Under the pieces are notes generated by a model. It searched no databases, had not been told where the DNA came from, and saw nothing but the letters and a program-made list of their open reading frames with translations. This document shows, one piece after another, positions 1 through 5,991 of a stretch of 5,991 nt of DNA (positions within the stretch are counted from its first letter, which is position 1; every line of letters begins with the position of its first letter). The position numbers and the translations under genes are program-made. Source of the stretch: Micavibrio sp. (GTDB taxonomy: Bacteria; Pseudomonadota; Alphaproteobacteria; Micavibrionales; Micavibrionaceae); assembly GCA_027051315.1 (NCBI GenBank), contig JALTZE010000040.1, positions 1 to 5,991 on the forward strand. The letters are read 5' to 3'.

Positions 1-43
1 TAACTAAGTTATAAGCTAATAATATAGTTTTATAAATTTTACA

Positions 44-52
44 AAAGGAAAG
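44..52 (+). promoter_or_regulatory. Ribosome binding site deciding a GTG start
   Basis: The purine run AAAGGAAAG lies 10 bases before the GTG at 63. It supports GTG as the start of the Tim44-like gene. The first in-frame ATG (residue 39) would remove the membrane anchor expected in this family. Confidence 0.6.
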
Positions 53-62
53 TAATACCAAA

Positions 63-761
63 GTGCCAGTTGATATCATATTATATGCGATAATAGCCGC
101 TGTTTTAGTTGTATGGCTCAGAAATACTCTGGGTACAATTGATGAAGATGAGCCAAGAAAGCCAAACCCAGTAACTATGATGGAAAATCAGAAAAAAGAT
201 TCTAACCTTGTAGAAAAGCAAGAAGAAGAGCGCAAACAAAAAATACTAGAAGATTCTGTAGAAAATAAAAATGCAGAAATGGGGCTTAAATCAATATCAA
301 GACTTGATAGTAATTTTGATATCGGAAGCTTCTTAAAAGGGGCGCAAGATGCGTTTGTAATGATAGTGGAAGCATTCGCAAAAGGTGATAAGGAGCTTCT
401 TAGAAAATTTCTGGCCTCAGGCGTGTATGAATCTTTTGCAGCCGCAATTGATGAAAGAATAGAAAAAGGTGAAAAGGTTGAAACTGAAATTCATGCAATA
501 AAGAAATCTGAAATAATAGATGCAAAAACTGAAAATTCCATGGCATTTGTAACAATAAGATTTAAAGCGCAAGAAACATGTGTTATCAGAGATAGCCTAG
601 ATGAAATAATATCAGGAAACCCCGATAAAGTTACTGAAATGGTTGATGTGTGGGTATTTGGTCGCGATACAAAATCAAATGACCCTACTTGGTTTGTTTA
701 TGAAACCAGAGATGATGAGGAGGAAGAACATAAGACTCCTATGCCTGAAGCAAAGCATTGA
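63..761 (+). CDS. timA: Tim44/TimA-like single-pass inner-membrane protein
   Basis: This 232-residue protein starts with GTG and is preceded by a purine-rich AAAGGAAAG at 44-52. It has one N-terminal hydrophobic span (residues about 3-19, followed by R20), then a charged Lys/Glu-rich linker (about 25-75). A Tim44-like domain follows at about 84-215, recognisable from FLKGAQDAF at 90-98, AFAKGDKELL at 104-113, and DVWVFGRD at 195-202 with W210. This layout matches alphaproteobacterial TimA proteins, relatives of the mitochondrial import-motor subunit Tim44. The bacterial role is poorly defined; an adaptor function at the inner membrane, domain facing the cytoplasm, is inferred. The protein ends in an acidic stretch (217-222) and a short tail whose last seven codons overlap the convergent flavoprotein gene. 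The domain assignment is strong; the function is not established by the sequence. Confidence 0.88.
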   Translation: MPVDIILYAIIAAVLVVWLRNTLGTIDEDEPRKPNPVTMMENQKKDSNLVEKQEEERKQKILEDSVENKNAEMGLKSISRLDSNFDIGSFLKGAQDAFVMIVEAFAKGDKELLRKFLASGVYESFAAAIDERIEKGEKVETEIHAIKKSEIIDAKTENSMAFVTIRFKAQETCVIRDSLDEIISGNPDKVTEMVDVWVFGRDTKSNDPTWFVYETRDDEEEEHKTPMPEAKH

Positions 762-1938
762 TAGATTGTCCACAAGAATAACCCGATGACCATGCCCATT
801 GGAAATTATATCCACCTAGATGACCGGTAACATCTATTGCCTCTCCTATGAAATAAAGACCTGTTACTTTTTTACATTCAAAAGTTTTTGAAGAAAGTTC
901 TGCTGTATCTATTCCTCCTTTTGTTACCTCTGCTGTTTTAAAACCTTCTGTACCTTTTGGAATGATTGACCATTTATTTATTCTATTTGCCAAATCTTCT
1001 AATCTTTTATTGGATATTTCTGCAATTTTCTTATTAAGATTCATGTTTTCTATTATTTGTTCGGTAAGGCGTTTTGGTAGATATTCATTAATAATCGAGC
1101 TGACTTTTTTCTTTGGATTTTTTAATTTATTATCTATCAATATATCTATGATATTATGGTCAGGGCAAAGATTAATGATTATTTCTTTTCCTTTTTTCCA
1201 ATATGAAGATATTTGCAGTATTGAAGGACCGCTTAAACCACGATGAGTAAATAACAATCCTTCTCTAAAACATATTTTGCCACAACAAACAGAAGCATTA
1301 ACAGAAATACCAGATAATTTTTTCATTTTTTCTAATTCATCACCATCAAAAACTAAAGGAACTAGAGCTGCTGTCGGTTCGACTACTCTTAGTCCAAATT
1401 GTTTTGCAACTTTATAAGCAAAATCTGTAGAACCCATTTTTGGTATTGAAAGTCCACCTGTGGCAATTACAACAATTTTTGTTTTATATATTTTGTTATT
1501 TGTAGAAATTTTGAATTGGTTGTCTTTTTCTTTGGATATTTTTTCAACATTAGATTTAGTGATTATCGTAATATCATATTTACGGCATTCAGTAAGAAGC
1601 ATATCTATTATATCTTGGGCCTTATTATTACAAAATAGCTGTCCTAAAGTTTTTTCATGATAATTTATATTATATTTTTCAACCATTTCTATAAAATCAC
1701 GCGCCCCGTATCTTTTAAGAGCAGATTTACAAAAATGCGGGTTTTCTGAAATATAATTATCAGCACTTACATTAATATTAGTAAAATTACATTTACCTCC
1801 ACCAGATATACGTATTTTTTGTGCTGGTTTTTCTGCCTTATCCAATAATAAGATTTTTTTTCCTGATTTTGCAGCCTCAATAGCACATATCAATCCTGCT
1901 GCCCCCGCACCTATAATTATTGTATCAGGATTTTTCAT
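739..1938 (-). CDS. HI0933/YhiN-family FAD-dependent oxidoreductase
   Basis: This 399-residue flavoprotein has the usual length for the HI0933 (YhiN) family. Residues 6-34 form an N-terminal Rossmann FAD-binding fold with GAGAAG at 10-15. The family signature ISGGGKCNFTN is at 44-54, the second dinucleotide-binding segment IATGGLSIPKMGST at 158-171, LFTHRGLSGPSIL at 229-241, and TAEVTKGGID at 335-344. The C-terminal FAD-binding block runs from G360 to about G386 and includes GEAIDVTGHLGG at 365-376. All signatures are intact, so it should bind FAD. The substrate and cellular role of this family remain unclear, and an NAD(P)/FAD oxidoreductase function is known only at family level. Its ATG overlaps the TGA of aroE as ATGA, and no strong Shine-Dalgarno precedes it, so translation probably depends on coupling. 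It is the last gene of the minus-strand operon and overlaps the Tim44-like gene tail to tail by 23 bases. Confidence 0.93.
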   Translation of the reverse strand: MKNPDTIIIGAGAAGLICAIEAAKSGKKILLLDKAEKPAQKIRISGGGKCNFTNINVSADNYISENPHFCKSALKRYGARDFIEMVEKYNINYHEKTLGQLFCNNKAQDIIDMLLTECRKYDITIITKSNVEKISKEKDNQFKISTNNKIYKTKIVVIATGGLSIPKMGSTDFAYKVAKQFGLRVVEPTAALVPLVFDGDELEKMKKLSGISVNASVCCGKICFREGLLFTHRGLSGPSILQISSYWKKGKEIIINLCPDHNIIDILIDNKLKNPKKKVSSIINEYLPKRLTEQIIENMNLNKKIAEISNKRLEDLANRINKWSIIPKGTEGFKTAEVTKGGIDTAELSSKTFECKKVTGLYFIGEAIDVTGHLGGYNFQWAWSSGYSCGQSINALLQA

Positions 1939-2759
1939 GATAGAACCAGCTTTTCAAGTTCTTGTGTTATTTTTGGTTTTACTCCAAACCACGCCTCGAA
2001 TCCTGGTATTGCCTGATGAATTAACATGCCTATGCCTGTAACTATCTTATTTCCATTCTTTTTTGCTTTGCAAAGTAATTGAGTGTTTAAAGGAGTATAT
2101 ACTATATCATTGACCAGCGCGTCTTTGGGTAAAGATGATAAATTTATTTTAAGCTCTTCTTTTCCTGTCATACCCAAAGAGGTACTATTTACCAATAATT
2201 TTATATCTTTTAGATAATTTTCCTTATTGTTCCAATCTATAACTTCAATATTTCCGTATTCTTTCATTTCTTTTGCAAGATTTTCTGCTTTTTCTTTGGT
2301 TCGATTGGAGATATATAATTTTTTTGTACCTTCTTTTAAAAGAGCATATATACATGCTCTGGCAGCACCTCCCGCCCCTAATATCATAGCGTTATTATTA
2401 TCAAAATAATAATTATCTATATTATTTTTTATATTCTCAATAAAGCCAGAACTATCTGTATTCCGCCCTTCTATCTTCCCGTTTTTCATTTTTACTACTG
2501 TATTAACCGCTCCTATTGCACGAGCATCATCACTTAGACAATCGCAAATATCCATGATTTTTATTTTATAAGGTATGGTAACGTTAAATCCTGCGTACCC
2601 TTTTTTGAATAGATTATATATTTGTTCTTCAAAATCATTATTATTAATCTCGATGGCTTTGTAACTGCCATTAATATTATATTTACTCAACCAGTAATTA
2701 TGTATAACTGGGCTTTTGCTATGTTTTATAGGATTTCCTATAACCCCTGATTTAATCAT
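1935..2759 (-). CDS. aroE: Shikimate dehydrogenase AroE
   Basis: This 274-residue protein should reduce 3-dehydroshikimate to shikimate with NADPH, the fourth step of the cytoplasmic shikimate pathway to aromatic amino acids. The N-terminal substrate domain shows GNPIKHSKSP at 8-17 (S14 and S16 are the shikimate-binding serines), FNVTIPYK at 58-65 with catalytic K65, GAVNT at 83-87 with N86, and NTD at 100-102 with catalytic D102. The C-terminal NADP domain shows the glycine-rich loop GAGGAAR at 128-134, NRT at 152-154 (typical of NADP-preferring AroE), NSTSLGM at 191-197, and the closing region around Q249. Length and motifs are complete. The start is the ATG that overlaps the TGA of the upstream dikinase regulator gene (ATGA), with AGGGG ten bases before it. 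An Asn-rich stretch around 107-123 lies just before the NADP domain and probably reflects AT-biased composition. Confidence 0.97.
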   Translation of the reverse strand: MIKSGVIGNPIKHSKSPVIHNYWLSKYNINGSYKAIEINNNDFEEQIYNLFKKGYAGFNVTIPYKIKIMDICDCLSDDARAIGAVNTVVKMKNGKIEGRNTDSSGFIENIKNNIDNYYFDNNNAMILGAGGAARACIYALLKEGTKKLYISNRTKEKAENLAKEMKEYGNIEVIDWNNKENYLKDIKLLVNSTSLGMTGKEELKINLSSLPKDALVNDIVYTPLNTQLLCKAKKNGNKIVTGIGMLIHQAIPGFEAWFGVKPKITQELEKLVLS

Positions 2760-3613
2760 AATATTATTTCCCCTATTTCTTCCTTATGTCTTTGGATTAG
2801 AACCATTATTTCTGCTGCTGTTTCTTCTACTGACCTTCTTGTAACATCGATAACTGGCCAATCATATTTGGAAAATAGCTTTCTTGCTTTTTTTACCTCT
2901 TCTTCTATTTTTTCTATTTCCAGATATTCATTTCCTTTAAGATGTATATCATTAATTTCATTTTTAATTCTGTTTGTTCTAAGTTGCGCAAGTCTTTGTG
3001 GTGTTTCTGTAAGACCTATAAATATGGGGTGCTTATATTTAACCACATGGTGAGGAAATTCAACATTAGGAACAAGTGGAATATTAGCAGCTTTAATCCC
3101 TCTTCTTGCTAAATAAACACATGTTGGTGTTTTTGATGTTCTAGATACCCCCACTAAGACTACATCTGCTTCTTCTATACCTTCTGTGGATTGCCCATCA
3201 TCAAATGATAATGCAAAATCAACTGCATCTATTCTTTCAAAATATGCTTCATTAAGCTCATGTTGAAGCCCTGGTATTCCTTTTGCTGTTATGCCAAGAT
3301 AGGCTGACATTCCTTTTATGAGAGGGTCTAGTACAGGCATGCATGGTATATCTATTTTTCTACACTCTCTTTTTAGGATTTTTCTTAAGTTGGCATCAAC
3401 CATAGTGAATAATACTGGTCCTTGATGTATTTTTATATCATCAATAATTCTGGATAATTGTTTTTCTGTCCTTACTAATGGCCAGAATCTCTCAATAGGA
3501 TTGATATTTTCAAACTGGGCAAGGCAGGCTCTTGCAAGCCCTTGTAAAGTACTTCCAGTTGCATCAGAAACTAAATGTACAAAAAATTCTTTTTTTACGT
3601 TATTGTGATTCAT
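2756..3613 (-). CDS. ppsR: Dikinase regulatory protein (PpsR/PDRP family, DUF299)
   Basis: This 285-residue protein belongs to the bifunctional kinase/pyrophosphorylase family. The family switches phosphoenolpyruvate synthase or pyruvate,phosphate dikinase off by ADP-dependent phosphorylation of a threonine near the catalytic histidine, and on again by phosphate-dependent removal that yields pyrophosphate. Visible marks are HLVSDATGST at 13-22, the P-loop-like GVSRTSKTPT at 155-164, the PLVPNVEFP segment at 179-187, and DVTRRSVEETAAE at 256-268 near the C terminus. The sequence is full length and intact. It cannot show whether the target here is PEP synthase or pyruvate,phosphate dikinase, because neither is in the window; the symbol ppsR is provisional. 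It is the first gene of the minus-strand operon, its TGA overlapping the aroE ATG. No clear Shine-Dalgarno precedes its ATG, but no alternative start fits, since the next Met is at residue 71. Confidence 0.94.
   Translation of the reverse strand: MNHNNVKKEFFVHLVSDATGSTLQGLARACLAQFENINPIERFWPLVRTEKQLSRIIDDIKIHQGPVLFTMVDANLRKILKRECRKIDIPCMPVLDPLIKGMSAYLGITAKGIPGLQHELNEAYFERIDAVDFALSFDDGQSTEGIEEADVVLVGVSRTSKTPTCVYLARRGIKAANIPLVPNVEFPHHVVKYKHPIFIGLTETPQRLAQLRTNRIKNEINDIHLKGNEYLEIEKIEEEVKKARKLFSKYDWPVIDVTRRSVEETAAEIMVLIQRHKEEIGEIIL
2770..2774 (-). promoter_or_regulatory. Ribosome binding site of aroE inside the upstream gene
   Basis: On the minus strand, AGGGG lies ten bases before the aroE ATG and within the last codons of the dikinase regulator gene. 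Together with the ATGA overlap it suggests that aroE is translated by coupled reinitiation. Confidence 0.5.
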
Positions 3614-3688
3614 GTTGTTTTATATTGACCATATGCTTTAAATTGTTTATCGAATTTATCAGAGTTTATAACTTAAGGAAAATATAAA
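3614..3688. promoter_or_regulatory. Divergent control region between ppsR-type and PilZ genes
   Basis: These 75 bases separate two outward-facing genes, so promoters for both the three-gene operon and the PilZ-domain gene are expected here. On the plus strand, TTGACC at 3625-3630 is the best -35-like element, with a weak -10 candidate (TATCGA at 3648-3653) 17 bases on. The better -10 match TATAAC at 3667-3672 would place the transcript start almost on the Shine-Dalgarno. On the minus strand I see only AT-rich -10-like hexamers without a convincing -35. The region's role follows from the gene layout; the exact elements are uncertain. Confidence 0.4.
3675..3680 (+). promoter_or_regulatory. Ribosome binding site deciding a TTG start
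   Basis: AAGGAA ends eight bases before the TTG at 3689. It supports TTG as the start of the PilZ gene. The first in-frame ATG (residue 26) would remove the arginine motif needed by the PilZ domain, so the TTG start is preferred on both grounds. Confidence 0.65.
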
Positions 3689-5107
3689 TTGTCAGAGCAA
3701 ATATATCAGGAACTTACAGATTACAGATTGAGCAGGCGTACTAGGCTTCCTGCTACTGTTACTATGGATAATAAAGTTCTTGAAGTAGCTGATATATCTT
3801 TGGGGGGAATAAAAATAAGAACTACCCCTGAGCTTATTCATGAACTTGCAATAGTAAGTGGCGCAATACACAGAGTGCAGCTTGATGTAAAAGCTTATGA
3901 ACAATCAATATCCATGGTTCTGGATATCAAGGTAGAATATGATAATCCCGGAGAGGGAACTGCGGGTTGTTCATTTTTGGATATGACACCTGAGAAGAGA
4001 GAAATATTAAGAATACTTATTAAAGCATATCTTTCAGGTAATGAAACAGATATAAAAATAGCTTTGGATGTATGTTCTGGTTTAGAGAAACTTATAGCCC
4101 GACCAGATATGAAAGGATTATCTCCAGAAGAAGAGATACCCCTTCCTGATACAAGAAGGGAATATGCTTATCTTTTCTTATTTGTTATAGCCCTTATCGG
4201 TATTATAACTGGTGGAACATATATGGTGATAGAAAAATCAGGCGGGGCTGGAAATGGTATTCTTGTTGCTAAGTCTGTAACCTATACTTCCCCTTATTCT
4301 GGAACATATAAATTATTAAAATCTATGGATACTGATTTTCTTACTAAGGACGTGCCTTTAGCAAAGGTAATATCGGGTGAAAAAACATATATTTATAAAA
4401 GCCCTTGCGATTGTTTTATTATGGATAGTTATCTTTTTAATGAAACAGCATATAAAAAAGGGGATAAGTTATTTTCGTTGGTGGAGCTTGGTACAATTCC
4501 AGTAATTAAAGCATGGATGAAAACTCAACAAATAGAGCATATGGTGATTGGCTCTACAGTAAAAATAGAAATAGTCGGGGAGAAATATAAAACTAGCGGA
4601 CATGTTATAGGAATAAAATCTGCAACCCAAGAAGATGAACTTATAAAAGATAATAATATCCTCATAAAAGCAAATAATGTTATAGTTACAATTAAACCTG
4701 ATATATCGATACCTGTTAATTATCTAAAAAAGCCAGTAAGAATAGAATATGATTATTCTGAAGATGAGTATTATGAATACAATAAAAATAAATATATTGA
4801 TGAACAAAATATATTCGAAGAAATAAAGGAAGCAATAAAACCACCAACTCTTATCCCTGATGATGGAATAGAAGAAATAACTATCAAAAATAATGTAAAA
4901 GTAGAAAAAGAAATAAAAGGTGATGAAATAGTAATCGAAGAAGAAAAACAATTGGAAGAATCAATACTTCCGCCTGCTAAAAAAGAAGTTGTGAAAAAAG
5001 AAATACTACAAAATAAGGAAAAAATTAAAAATATTCAGGGAAATAAACCTGCGTCAGATAACCAAGAAAATAAAACAATAAAACAAATACCAAGTTATAA
5101 TGACTAA
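3689..5107 (+). CDS. Alg44-like PilZ-membrane-HlyD domain protein
   Basis: This 472-residue protein has an N-terminal cytoplasmic PilZ domain (about 10-118). Its c-di-GMP-binding elements are R13 to R17 (RxxxR) and DISLGG at 35-40 (DxSxxG), followed by the strand GCSF at 93-96 and a C-terminal helix. One membrane span lies at about 159-181, preceded by R156-R157, consistent with the N terminus inside. The periplasmic part (about 189-352) resembles HlyD/Alg44 membrane-fusion domains: two lipoyl-like half motifs (VTYTSPYSGTYK at 197-208, and SPCDC at 238-242 with KKGDKLFSLVE at 256-266), then a beta-rich segment with IGSTVKIEIVG at 287-297. There is no long coiled-coil hairpin, as in Alg44. A charged, low-complexity Lys/Glu/Asn tail fills about 353-472. 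By analogy with Alg44 it may activate polysaccharide export in response to c-di-GMP, but no synthase or exporter is adjacent. Architecture is well supported; the substrate is unknown. Confidence 0.85.
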   Translation: MSEQIYQELTDYRLSRRTRLPATVTMDNKVLEVADISLGGIKIRTTPELIHELAIVSGAIHRVQLDVKAYEQSISMVLDIKVEYDNPGEGTAGCSFLDMTPEKREILRILIKAYLSGNETDIKIALDVCSGLEKLIARPDMKGLSPEEEIPLPDTRREYAYLFLFVIALIGIITGGTYMVIEKSGGAGNGILVAKSVTYTSPYSGTYKLLKSMDTDFLTKDVPLAKVISGEKTYIYKSPCDCFIMDSYLFNETAYKKGDKLFSLVELGTIPVIKAWMKTQQIEHMVIGSTVKIEIVGEKYKTSGHVIGIKSATQEDELIKDNNILIKANNVIVTIKPDISIPVNYLKKPVRIEYDYSEDEYYEYNKNKYIDEQNIFEEIKEAIKPPTLIPDDGIEEITIKNNVKVEKEIKGDEIVIEEEKQLEESILPPAKKEVVKKEILQNKEKIKNIQGNKPASDNQENKTIKQIPSYND

Positions 5108-5154
5108 TAATCATTCTTATAGTGTAATAAAATATATCATTGTCGGGTTTTTCT

Positions 5155-5184
5155 TTGAAATCTGATAAAAAAGTACTATATATT
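5155..5184 (+). promoter_or_regulatory. Candidate sigma-70-type promoter for the Bax inhibitor-1 gene
   Basis: TTGAAA at 5155-5160 and TATATT at 5179-5184 are separated by 18 bases and end 34 bases before the downstream ATG. The 111-base gap (5108-5218) otherwise contains only AT-rich sequence and the Shine-Dalgarno. In such AT-rich DNA, chance matches are common, so this is a moderate prediction. Confidence 0.4.
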
Positions 5185-5206
5185 ATACAGGTTTTAAATT
5201 TCATTT

Positions 5207-5212
5207 AAGGAG
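5207..5212 (+). promoter_or_regulatory. Strong ribosome binding site
   Basis: AAGGAG lies six bases before the ATG at 5219. It is the best Shine-Dalgarno in the window and suggests efficient, independent translation of the Bax inhibitor-1 homologue. Confidence 0.75.
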
Positions 5213-5218
5213 AAAGAA

Positions 5219-5947
5219 ATGCAACCGGAAAAATACGGTTACGAAACATCAAGAACCAATGTTAAGGCTGGTTATGATGCTGGATTACGCGCTCATATGG
5301 GTTCTGTCTATAACCGCATGGCAGCAGGTATTCTTGTTACCGCAATAACTTCCTATATAATAGGAACTAACGAGCAACTTCTTATGATGTTTTTGGGAGG
5401 TCCTCAAAAATATGTATTTATGTTTGCTCCACTAGTAATATTAATGTTCGGATTTAATCCGCTTACTATGTCTTCACAAAAACTAAAAGTAATGTTTTTT
5501 GTTTTAAGCGCCTTATATGGTGTATCATTTGCGACAATTGCTGCTGCTGCCACGGGTAATCCTGAATTTGCAGAAACAGTAGCAAGAGCATTATTTATGA
5601 CGGTAGCTATGTTTGCTGGTATAAGTATTTTTGGATACACAACCAAGAAAGACCTTAGCGCATTAGGGACCTTTTCTGTAATGGCAATTATAGGTGTATT
5701 GGTTTTAGGGCTTGTTAACTTCTTTTTTATCGAATCAAGTGCTTTTGCTAATATAATATCGATAGTTGCGTTACTTGCGTTTGCAGGTATTACAGCATGG
5801 GAGGTTCAATCAACTAAACAAATGTATCATGCCTCAAATGGAGAAGAAGCAAATAGCCGTATGGCTTGGTCTGCTGCTCTTACGCTGTATATCAGTTTTA
5901 TAGCTATATTCTCTCATTTATTAAGTCTGCTTAATAATAATGATTAG
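5219..5947 (+). CDS. Bax inhibitor-1/YccA (YbhL-type) membrane protein
   Basis: This 242-residue protein is a full-length bacterial Bax inhibitor-1 (TMBIM) family member with about seven hydrophobic spans (roughly 33-50, 65-80, 91-111, 122-139, 151-171, 175-193, 217-238). Family marks are the N-terminal DAGLRAHMGSVYNRMAAG at 20-37, FGFNPL at 77-82, FGYTTKKDLSALG at 138-150, AGITAWEVQSTKQMY at 189-203, and the final helix ALTLYISFIAIFSHLL. It is expected in the inner membrane. Bacterial relatives such as YetJ of Bacillus subtilis are pH-sensitive calcium leak channels, while E. coli YccA modulates the FtsH protease; which applies here cannot be read from the sequence. The positions that appear to match the YetJ aspartate pair hold E195 and S226, so pH gating may differ. 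It follows the PilZ gene by 111 bases with its own ribosome binding site and a candidate promoter, so it is probably a separate transcription unit. Confidence 0.93.
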   Translation: MQPEKYGYETSRTNVKAGYDAGLRAHMGSVYNRMAAGILVTAITSYIIGTNEQLLMMFLGGPQKYVFMFAPLVILMFGFNPLTMSSQKLKVMFFVLSALYGVSFATIAAAATGNPEFAETVARALFMTVAMFAGISIFGYTTKKDLSALGTFSVMAIIGVLVLGLVNFFFIESSAFANIISIVALLAFAGITAWEVQSTKQMYHASNGEEANSRMAWSAALTLYISFIAIFSHLLSLLNNND

Positions 5948-5991
5948 TTGATTATATAGTACTAATTTATAAACTCCCCTCTATATTATAA

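Noticed and set aside
1..62. Possible short gene or tail of a gene at the left edge
   Set aside because: Stops occur in quick succession and no coding pattern is visible; the stretch is best seen as the upstream region of the Tim44-like gene, with no convincing -35 element.
766..774. TTGTCCACA, one base from the DnaA box TTATCCACA, near genes that in some Alphaproteobacteria lie close to the origin
   Set aside because: It is a single copy inside the flavoprotein coding sequence, with no cluster of boxes or AT-rich unwinding region beside it, and the codons it covers encode an ordinary C-terminal segment.
962..1246. Plus-strand open frame opposite the flavoprotein, hydrophobic in places
   Set aside because: It lies wholly inside a well-supported gene on the other strand, and its content is explained by the opposing codons.
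4724..4951. Minus-strand open frame rich in Phe, Tyr and Ile opposite the PilZ protein tail
   Set aside because: Its composition is simply the complement of Lys/Glu/Asn codons in the tail; there is no ribosome binding site or recognisable domain.
5099..5115. AATGA...TCATT hairpin at the end of the PilZ gene as a terminator
   Set aside because: The five-base AT stem is too weak and is not followed by a T tract.
5404..5646. Minus-strand open frame opposite the Bax inhibitor-1 gene
   Set aside because: It is a shadow of a strongly supported membrane protein gene and has no independent start signal.
5943..5966. Inverted repeat ATTAGT...ACTAAT across the stop of the Bax inhibitor-1 gene as a terminator
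   Set aside because: The six-base stem is almost all A-T, the loop is 12 bases, and no T-run follows; in this AT-rich sequence it is likely chance.

Overview
The window is AT-rich (roughly one third G+C by eye) and densely coded, with six intact protein genes and no RNA gene, mobile element, CRISPR array or substantial non-coding stretch. The combination of a bacterial Tim44/TimA-type membrane protein, a dikinase regulatory protein and aroE within a few kilobases is typical of Alphaproteobacteria, where these genes usually sit together. The low G+C and short intergenic gaps fit an AT-rich, possibly host-associated or streamlined alphaproteobacterial lineage. Retention of a shikimate pathway gene and a c-di-GMP-type receptor argues against an extremely reduced obligate intracellular parasite. 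The lineage assignment is inference from gene content and order.

Layout: (1) bases 63-761, plus strand, a single-pass inner-membrane Tim44/TimA-like protein starting with GTG. (2) bases 3613 down to 739, minus strand, a tight three-gene operon in the order dikinase regulatory protein (PpsR/DUF299), shikimate dehydrogenase (aroE), HI0933-family flavoprotein. Both junctions are 4-base ATGA stop/start overlaps, so the genes are probably translationally coupled. The end of the operon overlaps the end of the Tim44-like gene by 23 bases in convergent orientation. (3) bases 3614-3688, a 75-base divergent control region. (4) bases 3689-5107, plus strand, a TTG-started protein with a cytoplasmic PilZ domain, one membrane span, a periplasmic HlyD/Alg44-like domain and a long charged tail. 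(5) bases 5219-5947, plus strand, a seven-helix Bax inhibitor-1/YbhL-type membrane protein with its own good Shine-Dalgarno and a plausible promoter.

Functional links: the operon joins a regulator of phosphoenolpyruvate formation to an enzyme of the shikimate pathway, which consumes phosphoenolpyruvate, so co-regulation makes metabolic sense (inference). The most notable gene is the Alg44-like protein. It looks like a c-di-GMP-responsive inner-membrane adaptor for polysaccharide or other export, but no glycosyltransferase or export partner lies beside it here. The Bax inhibitor-1 homologue appears to have Glu and Ser where the family's pH-sensing aspartate pair normally sits. I did not find an evidently new multi-gene system; the window is mostly recognisable families with a few unusual details.
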